Shown in pieces: positions 42,264 through 50,387 of a stretch of 64,000 bases of DNA. The stretch covers positions 1 to 64,000 of the forward strand of contig URLJ01000002.1 of NCBI GenBank assembly GCA_900548675.1, in the 5' to 3' direction. How positions within the stretch are numbered: the first letter of the stretch is position 1; the number at the start of each line of letters is the position of its first letter. Under the pieces are notes generated by a model, which worked only from the letters and a program-made list of their open reading frames with translations, had not been told where the DNA came from and did not search any database. This DNA is from an uncultured Mollicutes bacterium (lineage in GTDB: Bacteria; Bacillota_I; Bacilli_A; ML615J-28; CAG-313). Made by a program: the position numbers and the translations under genes.

Positions 42264-43613
42264 CTAGTTACCTACCCTTCTAAGAATTTTTCTTACCAAT
42301 ACGTTAGCAAGAATCATTATAATAAATAATACTGTAGCTATCGCTGAAGCGTAACCCATTTCCATACGAATATTTCCGTAGTCCATAAGGTGGGTAATGA
42401 TTGTATGACCCGCATAGTTTACGGATGGGAATCCGGCTATTTGGGTTGATACCTCCGCGACGGATAAACTTGAGGTTATCTGCATTACTGCACCGAACAT
42501 AAGCTGTGATTTCATTTGTGGAAGTGTTATATACCATAACTCTTGCCAACGAGAACGAATTCCATCGATTGCTCCTGCTTCATATAATTCGCGGTTAACC
42601 GATTGTAAACCAGCGATGAAAGCAAGGAAACTTACACCTAAACTCAACCACAATTGAACAATAATTAAAATCCAAATAATATATTTTTCACTTGTAAGCC
42701 ATGTTATTGGCTCATTGATTATATTATATTTTATTAAAAAGGCATTTGCATAACCTTGTTTATCACTACTGAAGATCAACTTCCAAACTAGATAAACGTT
42801 ACCTGAAATTGATGGAGCATAGAATATCAAGGTCATTATTGAACGAATACGTGGACGTAATTCATTGATTAACCATGCAAATATAAATGCCATAATATAA
42901 CTAACTGGCCCTGTGATAACAGCTAAAATAGCGGTGTTTTTTAAGGCAGTTACAAAGACTTTATCGTCAACAAACAAACGCATATAGTTTTCCCAACCTA
43001 ACCAACGTGGGAATTCTAATAAGTTAAAGTTTGTAAAACTTAAGTATAGCGACATAATAACTGGTAAAACTGTGAAGATAATAAAGAGAATTGTATACGG
43101 AGCAATTAGATAATAATACTGACGATTAATATATAATTCTCTACGTAAGCGTCCGCCTCTTTTACTGAATCTTTCAAGCTTATAGCTTAATGAAATACGA
43201 TGTTTTTCAATACGATATCTTTGTAGTAAAAGTTCATACTCTTTAGAAATAGTTAAATATTTTTGTGTAATAAGCGCATCATTTTTATTTGCTTCATATT
43301 CTTTTTTAACTTCTTCATAACGAACCTTTAATTCAGCTATTTGAACTTTTAATGCTTCAACGTTTTTCTTAGCAGCTTCATCTGCAATACGGTCTTCTTC
43401 TTTCCATTCAGCTTTTTTAGCTTGTATTGCAGCCTTTAATTCTGCTTTTGCTTTTTCTTTTTGTTCTTTATCTAAAACTGTTTTATTCTTTTTTTCATCT
43501 TTTTTAGCGATTTTTAGTGGTCCATTTTTTCTAATAATTTGCACTATAAATACAACTATTGGAGCAAGAATAATTAAAATTCCAATGATTAAAATAATTG
43601 TAAATCGATCCAT
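42264..43613 (-). CDS. CUT1 sugar ABC transporter permease (MalF type) with coiled-coil extension
   Basis: A 449-residue permease, about 130-150 longer than usual. It opens with a membrane span (about 5-26) and then a highly charged Lys/Glu/Ala-rich coiled coil (about 35-140). The normal permease core begins near residue 165 (YYYLIAPYTILFIIFTVLPV). The EAA loop is YEAGAIDGIRSRWQELWYIT. The extension should lie in the cytosol, where it could contact the ATPase or link to partners. AGGAG precedes the ATG. It lies 14 bp after the giant binding-protein gene. Confidence 0.88.
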   Translation of the reverse strand: MDRFTIILIIGILIILAPIVVFIVQIIRKNGPLKIAKKDEKKNKTVLDKEQKEKAKAELKAAIQAKKAEWKEEDRIADEAAKKNVEALKVQIAELKVRYEEVKKEYEANKNDALITQKYLTISKEYELLLQRYRIEKHRISLSYKLERFSKRGGRLRRELYINRQYYYLIAPYTILFIIFTVLPVIMSLYLSFTNFNLLEFPRWLGWENYMRLFVDDKVFVTALKNTAILAVITGPVSYIMAFIFAWLINELRPRIRSIMTLIFYAPSISGNVYLVWKLIFSSDKQGYANAFLIKYNIINEPITWLTSEKYIIWILIIVQLWLSLGVSFLAFIAGLQSVNRELYEAGAIDGIRSRWQELWYITLPQMKSQLMFGAVMQITSSLSVAEVSTQIAGFPSVNYAGHTIITHLMDYGNIRMEMGYASAIATVLFIIMILANVLVRKILRRVGN

Positions 43614-43627
43614 TATTATGCTCCTTT

Positions 43628-46600
43628 CTATTCATCATAATCGGTACGAAGTGGTAAACCAAACTCAGTACGTTTACGATCAATTTCATTATTAATATTT
43701 AAAGCGTAGTCATATAAAGTTTCTTTAGCATTAGCAAGATTATTAATTACCTTACGATAAGCATTTTCAACTTCACGACCTGTTATATAACTACCTGCTA
43801 TTTGTGGTAATTCTCTTACACCATAGATATTCATAATCTTATTGCCTTTGATATCATATGTGTAATAGTAATAAATTTTTTCAGCTTCAGTGCATTCAAC
43901 ACCACTATCTTGATGATAGAAGACATCTGTATCATTAGATTCTTTAACGATTATGTATTTAGCTGTTGCTTTATCACTTGTTTGAACAACGTTCCATTGT
44001 TTTAATAAAACTTTTAAATCATCATTTGGCCATGATAGGCGTTGGAAAGCATTAATATTAGCTGTTGCATGTCTTGCAGCACTTCCTAAAATACCTTCCA
44101 TTTCTTGACCGAAACGTGCTTGTGTTTCACTACTAGTCCACCATTTTAAGAACTTCCAAGCATTACCATATATCTCAGCATTGTTTTTAGCATTCGCATC
44201 ATATCCTTTTTTAGGAAGGATTATTGCTCCTGTACCAGTTGCTGTTGAAGTATGGTCAATAAGTTTTATTGTTTCTTTTGCACCTGTTTGAGCATTAGTT
44301 ATTAAATCAATCGTACGTTTGCTTCCTGGAATAGGATAGAAACTCCAGTTACCACGAATTTCCGGAGCGAAAACACTTAATGTATTATACATTTCATAAT
44401 ACGATAAACCTAATGGCATTTCACCTGAACGGAAACGGTTAGTGAAACTTGCAAATTTAGGGAATGAATATAATGTATAGAAATTAGTCCACTTTTCAAA
44501 GGCGTTCATAGCGACTTCTTGTAATAAACCAGTTTCTTTATTATCATTGATGTAAAGACGTCCACCTGTTTGATATAACAATGATACAAAAACAGGGCTT
44601 AGGGCTGATGCCCCAACATCATTTACTGGTAAATAATATTGTAATGAATCTGTTTGCAAATCTGCAACAAGATTAATTACATCATCCCAAGTGTTTGGAA
44701 TATAATATTCATAACGTTGATGTTCTTCTCCATTTGGATCAACTATAATATCACTACCATATTTATCGGCCATAATATCAGTTCTAACGAACATCATCAT
44801 ATATATTTGTTTTTCTGGTACGGCGTAAACTCCATCAGGGTTTTCACCTTTTTCATCTGTATAAAAACGATTAGTAAAAGTAAATTGACGCATTACGCTT
44901 GGTTGGAAATTTTCTGCAACAAAATTATCAAATTCTTCACCAAATGTAAGTTTTAAATCAAGAGCAGCACCACGTAAACCATAGTTTACAGGAAGTGTAC
45001 TATCAACGTTAATCGCAACATCTGGTCCTACTCCAGCTAAAGCTGCTTTTAATAATACATCTGTTCCCGTTAATTTAATATTTACTTTTACATCTGAAAA
45101 AGACTCATCTATTAATTTTCTTATAACGTTTGCTTGGTCGCGCCCTAGAGTCATCCAAACATCTATTTCTTCAGTTGCGGTTGTTTCAGTAGTAGCGCCA
45201 ATCGATGAATAGTCAACGATAAACGAATAAATAAAGCCAACAATGCCATTCCAAATTTTCTTAAAGAAATTCTCATTTGCTTTTGGAAGTTTATATCCAC
45301 CATCAGCCGCATAAACTACTAAGTAGTCAATCATCAATGGGAATTCACGTAATTCAATTAGTAATGAACCAAGTGATGAAATGTTTGTATTAAATTGACT
45401 CAAACGACTAGGTATTGTTCGAGGTCTATTATAGAAGTCTTTTAATTGGTCAACCATTACATCAATAACACCTGTTTTATCACTCTTTGAACTAGATATT
45501 TCTTCAATACCTTTAGAAGTTTTTTCAAGGCGAGTGTATGCATCCTCTAATCTTGTAAGAAGATTTAAACCTTCCTTCTTGTGAAGGTCATATGTACGTG
45601 AAGCATCTGGAGATGTTGTTGTAAACTTAATAATGTCTAAGTACAATCCGTTAAGATCATTAATTACACTTTGGATTTCTTCAACTAATGCCCCGTAATC
45701 ACCTAAAGTTACTTCCATTTTAATTGTATGTTCACCAGGTGTTAAGTAAATTCTGTATGGTGTATCTGCTGTACCTAACGTAATGTTTTCCCATTTTGAA
45801 GAGTAAGAGAATACAGTTTGATTAAGTTCTTTAAATGGTACTTCATCATCAATATAAACTATTCTAGTAGAATACATACCTCTAACTAAGTTTTGTTTTG
45901 AACGAAGTGAGATATTGTAGAAACCTGCTTTGTCAACTGTAAATTTCCAAGATACCCAGTCTCCTAAAACTTTCCAAGAATCACCACCAATAGAGTTTAA
46001 TTTTGTTTCTTTAACACTATACGGATAAGTAGCAGAACTAGTTCTATCTGTTACTGGTGAAAGAGTTGGTGAGGAAGTTGTTGTAGCAGTTTCAGCTTCA
46101 ATGCGATATGCATATTCACTTGTTGCTTCATTAACATCACCAGCATGCTTTTCTAAATACTCTTCATAAGTTAATTCTTCTTTAACAGGTGTAATCTTAA
46201 TGTAGTCAATCATCATGTATTCTTTAATTGCGGAAATAACAATTTGAGAATTAGCTGTTAAATAATATTTATATGCTTCTGGTGTGTAACCCATATCATC
46301 TTTTAAAGCTTGGGTCATATATGTAGGCATTTCTGTTTGTGTAGGTTTAATATCATTACCATTTAAATCTTTAGCAACAGCTAGTGTAAACCATTTGTAC
46401 TTTTCAGTATTGTCTTTTAAAGATGTGTCATTTGTAATGTTAGGATTTCCCCAATTACGGCTGAATACGTAACTTTGTGAGGCCATACATTCATTAAATA
46501 CACTATTAACATCACCATTTTCTGTAATGACTGTAACTTGTTTTTCTACAGCAGAACGTGTACTTTCATAACTAGTTGAAAAGTATTTTACATATATGTT

Positions 46601-47098
46601 GTAATATCCTTCTTCTAATCCTTTAGTTTCATAGACAACTTGACCACGATCTTTTATTAAAAGAAGGCTACTAGTTTGATGAAGAACATCTGTATCATCG
46701 TAGTTTTCATTTTCATAAAAGTTAGACTTCTTGTCTATTACTTTTAATATTGCTTCTAATGAAGTATCTCTTGTAGAAGTTTCATGAACTTTAGTAGGTA
46801 CTAAAACTCCATCTTCATTTTCTTTTTGAACAGTTTTTATAACATCAATAGTACTTGTTTGTTTGTAATCAGTACCATCAATGTAATAAGTTTTAGAAGG
46901 AGATGTAAGATCACCAACTATTTTTTCTACATTTTCTAAATACTTGTTATAGCTGCCTGTTTTTGTTGAAGTTGATTTATAAGGGCTATATGTATATGTT
47001 AGTGGGTCTTTTTTTCTGACATTGGCAAATATCGCAATCCCCGCAACAATCACTAAAGCCGCTACAACACCGATGATAAGTTTTCTCTTCTTATTCAT
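43628..47098 (-). CDS. Giant membrane-tethered sugar-binding protein with carbohydrate-binding-like domains
   Basis: A 1156-residue protein with one N-terminal span (about 6-25) and no lipobox, so it stays tethered. The N-terminal half has two CBM-like beta-sandwiches (about 85-280 and 330-470). The second begins YRIEAETATTTSSPT and includes GDWVSWKFTVDKAGFYNISL. A helical segment follows, then a family-1 solute-binding domain (about 665-1080) with WMTLGRDQANVIRKLIDESF, VGPDVAIN and GEMPLGLSYYEM. It should capture glycan fragments for the permeases downstream. Such fusions are far larger than ordinary binding proteins (about 400-450). It overlaps the GH20 gene by 8 nt. Confidence 0.82.
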   Translation of the reverse strand: MNKKRKLIIGVVAALVIVAGIAIFANVRKKDPLTYTYSPYKSTSTKTGSYNKYLENVEKIVGDLTSPSKTYYIDGTDYKQTSTIDVIKTVQKENEDGVLVPTKVHETSTRDTSLEAILKVIDKKSNFYENENYDDTDVLHQTSSLLLIKDRGQVVYETKGLEEGYYNIYVKYFSTSYESTRSAVEKQVTVITENGDVNSVFNECMASQSYVFSRNWGNPNITNDTSLKDNTEKYKWFTLAVAKDLNGNDIKPTQTEMPTYMTQALKDDMGYTPEAYKYYLTANSQIVISAIKEYMMIDYIKITPVKEELTYEEYLEKHAGDVNEATSEYAYRIEAETATTTSSPTLSPVTDRTSSATYPYSVKETKLNSIGGDSWKVLGDWVSWKFTVDKAGFYNISLRSKQNLVRGMYSTRIVYIDDEVPFKELNQTVFSYSSKWENITLGTADTPYRIYLTPGEHTIKMEVTLGDYGALVEEIQSVINDLNGLYLDIIKFTTTSPDASRTYDLHKKEGLNLLTRLEDAYTRLEKTSKGIEEISSSKSDKTGVIDVMVDQLKDFYNRPRTIPSRLSQFNTNISSLGSLLIELREFPLMIDYLVVYAADGGYKLPKANENFFKKIWNGIVGFIYSFIVDYSSIGATTETTATEEIDVWMTLGRDQANVIRKLIDESFSDVKVNIKLTGTDVLLKAALAGVGPDVAINVDSTLPVNYGLRGAALDLKLTFGEEFDNFVAENFQPSVMRQFTFTNRFYTDEKGENPDGVYAVPEKQIYMMMFVRTDIMADKYGSDIIVDPNGEEHQRYEYYIPNTWDDVINLVADLQTDSLQYYLPVNDVGASALSPVFVSLLYQTGGRLYINDNKETGLLQEVAMNAFEKWTNFYTLYSFPKFASFTNRFRSGEMPLGLSYYEMYNTLSVFAPEIRGNWSFYPIPGSKRTIDLITNAQTGAKETIKLIDHTSTATGTGAIILPKKGYDANAKNNAEIYGNAWKFLKWWTSSETQARFGQEMEGILGSAARHATANINAFQRLSWPNDDLKVLLKQWNVVQTSDKATAKYIIVKESNDTDVFYHQDSGVECTEAEKIYYYYTYDIKGNKIMNIYGVRELPQIAGSYITGREVENAYRKVINNLANAKETLYDYALNINNEIDRKRTEFGLPLRTDYDE

Positions 47099-48929
47099 TT
47101 TCTGAGCCTCTTTCTTTTATTTTTTTTATTATTTCTAGTAAACTAGTAATTCTTTTTTCACTGAAGGTAAAACCTTCTTTTTTATTTCTAAGACACCAAT
47201 TTTCTTTATGCAATTCAAGAAATCTTGAAAAATCTCTTTGCACTTCACCTAACTCGTCAAAACAGTTGTTTCCACTTAAGATACCATTTAAATGTAAAAG
47301 CGTTTTTAACAATAAATGCGCACACACTATTTCATCTTTTTCTGGTGAGTGATCAATTAGTTTTATTCGTTTTTCAATACTTTCAAGTTCTATTTCTAAA
47401 TTTTTGTATTCTGAAATAGATAAATAATTGTATTTCATTTTTTCTTTAAAGTATGTTACTTTATCAATTTCATTCAAAGCATTTTCCGTTTGAATAATTG
47501 GCGAAAACAACTTACTACCATAAGATCTGTAATCACCTTCTAATCTTGTATAATTTTCCATATCAAGAATTATCTGAGCTAAATCTTCTTTAAAAATAAA
47601 CTTTAAATAATTTTTTAATTTATATATGTAACTGCACTCATTATTCCAAGCACACATTGCAGCATAAATAAATCCTGGATAACTAAATAGTGGGTATTGA
47701 ATATGGCCAAAATCTCCCCAATCAGTAACGATTATTCCTTCACCATGATATTTAATAGCAGCTGTGGCAGCATTTTTTACCGAGTATAACATGTCGTTAA
47801 ATCTACCTGTAGCTACTCCCCACGTTGATGTTCCGGGAGCCATAATGAATTTCTTTTTGAACTTTTCTAAAACTTTGCCATGTTTATCAAATGGATAATC
47901 TAAATTATATCCCCAGTCAATTAGTATTGCATCATCATCAAACTTTTCAATGATTTCTGGATGGTTAATAATCACATCAGCCCAAATCATCGGTCTTTTT
48001 TTAGCTTCTTTTACTACTTTAACTACTTCATCATAATATTCTTTAAAGACTTGTTCTTTGCCTTTTTCTAGGCACAACTCTTTTGATTTTCCTGTACCTA
48101 ATTCAAATGGTTCATCAAAATCCATATTAAAATAATTTGAATTCGATATATCTAATAATTCACTATATAGCATTTTAACAAACTCGGCTGATTCAGCATT
48201 GCTTGCATCTAATGTAGCACTTTTTCGGTAACTACCCCAGATGTAAAACAATCCATCTGTTTCCCTTAAATGTTCAAATTGGGGAATCGTTAACCATTCT
48301 CCCATATGACCAAAACCATTCATATTTGGCACTAAATCAATAAAGTGTTCATTCGCATATTTTTCAAGTTCTTTATATTCTTCTTGAGTAAGGTAATTGC
48401 CATGTTTTTGATATTCACTATATTTTTTGTATTCAAATGATGTTCCTTCGATATATACCTCAAAATGATTGTACTTTAAATCCGATAATAAATCTATTTC
48501 TTTTTTTAGGCTTTCAAGGGTTGGAACTTTCCCTCTACTTACATCTTGCATCACACCTCGCACTTTTAAATCAGGTTCATCAAAAATAGAAAGCACGGGT
48601 ATATTCTTTTTACTTGTAGTATTTATTATTTGTTTTAAAGTTTTTATGGCATAGTAAACACCAGTCTCATCTGATGCTTTTATAATTATTTTGTTAGGGG
48701 TAATATCTAATTGATACGATTCAGGTGATAATTCTTTTCTTTCAATCACAACATCACCAGAATTTGTGGTACTATCACAAATCAGAAAGGTATCAAGAAT
48801 TTCTTCAAGGGCCTTTTTTAACCTTTGTGTAGAAGCTATCTTAGAAAATAAAACGCTTACTTTTTCTGGCAAACAATAAATGCCATCAGATATAATTATC
48901 TGTTTAGGCACTGGCACAATACTAAGCAT
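47091..48929 (-). CDS. Cytosolic GH20 beta-N-acetylhexosaminidase
   Basis: A 612-residue GH20 enzyme. A GH20b-type N-domain spans about 1-115. The barrel has RGVMQDVSRGKVPTLESLK and the catalytic Asp272-Glu273 pair in NMDFDEPFELG. Later active-site Trp residues lie in IWADV, IDWGYN and VTDWGDFGH. It removes terminal GlcNAc or GalNAc from short chains. No signal peptide is present, so it acts on imported material. It is the first gene of the 21.5-kb operon. AGGAG lies 9 nt before the ATG. The C-terminal 140 residues are helical, as in some bacterial GH20 enzymes. Confidence 0.9.
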   Translation of the reverse strand: MLSIVPVPKQIIISDGIYCLPEKVSVLFSKIASTQRLKKALEEILDTFLICDSTTNSGDVVIERKELSPESYQLDITPNKIIIKASDETGVYYAIKTLKQIINTTSKKNIPVLSIFDEPDLKVRGVMQDVSRGKVPTLESLKKEIDLLSDLKYNHFEVYIEGTSFEYKKYSEYQKHGNYLTQEEYKELEKYANEHFIDLVPNMNGFGHMGEWLTIPQFEHLRETDGLFYIWGSYRKSATLDASNAESAEFVKMLYSELLDISNSNYFNMDFDEPFELGTGKSKELCLEKGKEQVFKEYYDEVVKVVKEAKKRPMIWADVIINHPEIIEKFDDDAILIDWGYNLDYPFDKHGKVLEKFKKKFIMAPGTSTWGVATGRFNDMLYSVKNAATAAIKYHGEGIIVTDWGDFGHIQYPLFSYPGFIYAAMCAWNNECSYIYKLKNYLKFIFKEDLAQIILDMENYTRLEGDYRSYGSKLFSPIIQTENALNEIDKVTYFKEKMKYNYLSISEYKNLEIELESIEKRIKLIDHSPEKDEIVCAHLLLKTLLHLNGILSGNNCFDELGEVQRDFSRFLELHKENWCLRNKKEGFTFSEKRITSLLEIIKKIKERGSENE

Positions 48930-48978
48930 AAAAAAGTCTCCTTTCGTGATTTATTAAAATACCCCATAAGTTATACTT

Positions 48979-49007
48979 ATTATATCAAAAAAACGCTTTC
49001 TTTGCAA
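48979..49007 (-). promoter_or_regulatory. Promoter of the long operon with cre-like half-site
   Basis: On the minus strand, TTGCAA (complement of 49002-49007), 17 nt, TATAAT (complement of 48979-48984). The spacer holds GAAAGCGTTTTT, the left part of a cre site in the same position as in the surface-protein promoter. The right half is degenerate. Confidence 0.7.
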
Positions 49008-49080
49008 GTGGTATCCATTTTTTTTTATGCTTTGGGAAAAATTGTTATCTAGAACTTTCCCTTTATTTGGAAAGTCAAAA

Positions 49081-49112
49081 GAAAAAGGGCTAGTTTTGAC
49101 TAGTCCTTTTTT
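49081..49112 (-). terminator. Terminator after the cytosolic GHL10 gene
   Basis: AAAGGGCTAGT (49084-49094) pairs with ACTAGTCCTTT (49099-49109), with one G-U pair and a 4-nt loop. A T-rich tract follows on the minus strand. Confidence 0.75.
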
Positions 49113-49118
49113 CTTTTT

Positions 49119-50387
49119 TTACTTATTTAAGCACTCTTTTAAAATTTTAATAGCTTCATCTTTAACAGGGTTTTGACCTTCTACAAGATCACGATAAGTA
49201 AAGAATATACTACCATCAATACGTTTATACATTTCATTAAAACGTAATTGATTTTTCATTTCGTTAGGATTTGCCCATACATCATTTGAACCCATTTGAT
49301 AAAGTCCATGACCAATATATAGAGTCGTATTAGTTTCCTCGCATATTTTAGCCCACCAAGCAGTTAAATCATGATAATTCACATCTACTCTTTCAAAAGA
49401 AAAATATACTTGTGGCACTACGTAATCAATATATCCTTCCTTCATCCAGTGATAAACATCTGAATATAAATCGCTATAGCACTCTAAAGCACCTGCTGAA
49501 TGGAATGATCCTTTTTCCCATCCTGTTTCCTTCAAAGCTTTGTTTGTTCTATAAATCGCGAATGGACTAATTCCAAATACTACTTTTCTATTAGTTTTGC
49601 TAAACGATTTTTTCAACTCATCATGTATGCTTTTTATCATTTTATTAACATTTTCTCTTCGCCAATCATCAAACGATAATAGAGGTGTATTAGATGATGT
49701 TCTCACTTCTTGATCATGTTTGTAATCTTCTTGTTCTAACTCTTCAGGCACTTTAGCATAAGGGTAAAAATAGTCATCAATATGAACTCCCGTAACATCA
49801 TAATTATTAACTACTTCCATTATACTTTCAGTTACATATTTTATAACTGAAGGGGATGATGGTTTTAAAATCACCTTTTTAGTACCATCTAGAATAGTAT
49901 CTTCAGGATGACATCTAGCGTAATTATTTTCTGCTAAAGTGTTCAAAAATTCTTCTTTTGTCATGTTCAAATCATCAAGACTTTTCATGCCTACACGATA
50001 TGGGTTCATCCATGCATGAACTTCAATATTGTATTTTTTAGCTTCATTGATAACAAATTCTAAAACATCAAAACCTGGATCTTTTCCTTCTTCTCCTGTT
50101 ATAAAGCGAGACCAAGGATTAATGTTTGATTTATAATAAGCATCACAGCAAGGGCGTACTTGAAAGATAATTAGATTCATATTATAAGATGCTATTCTTT
50201 CAACAAGTTTAATTAAATATTCTTTATAACTTGTTACATCTTTCATTACGGGTGTATCGATGTTGGCAACATTAGAAACCCATATTCCTCGCACTTTTGG
50301 AGCTTTTCTATATGGTGGGAGAATAACTCTCTCGTTTGTACCATAATACATTAAAGGTTCTTTTGACTTATATTTTTTTAAAATCAT
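49119..50387 (-). CDS. GHL10 glycoside hydrolase-like enzyme, cytosolic form
   Basis: A 422-residue GHL10 (DUF187) protein. The barrel starts at VRGIWVSNVANIDTP and includes NLIIFQVRP, DAYYKSNINPWSRF, EVHAWMNPYRVG, and GVHIDDYFYPYAK, all typical. The best-studied relative, E. coli DigH, cuts peptide-free peptidoglycan strands. There is no signal peptide or anchor, unlike the two exported relatives, so this copy should act inside the cell on imported chains. It starts at the stop of the upstream GHL10 gene and ends the unit. Confidence 0.87.
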   Translation of the reverse strand: MILKKYKSKEPLMYYGTNERVILPPYRKAPKVRGIWVSNVANIDTPVMKDVTSYKEYLIKLVERIASYNMNLIIFQVRPCCDAYYKSNINPWSRFITGEEGKDPGFDVLEFVINEAKKYNIEVHAWMNPYRVGMKSLDDLNMTKEEFLNTLAENNYARCHPEDTILDGTKKVILKPSSPSVIKYVTESIMEVVNNYDVTGVHIDDYFYPYAKVPEELEQEDYKHDQEVRTSSNTPLLSFDDWRRENVNKMIKSIHDELKKSFSKTNRKVVFGISPFAIYRTNKALKETGWEKGSFHSAGALECYSDLYSDVYHWMKEGYIDYVVPQVYFSFERVDVNYHDLTAWWAKICEETNTTLYIGHGLYQMGSNDVWANPNEMKNQLRFNEMYKRIDGSIFFTYRDLVEGQNPVKDEAIKILKECLNK

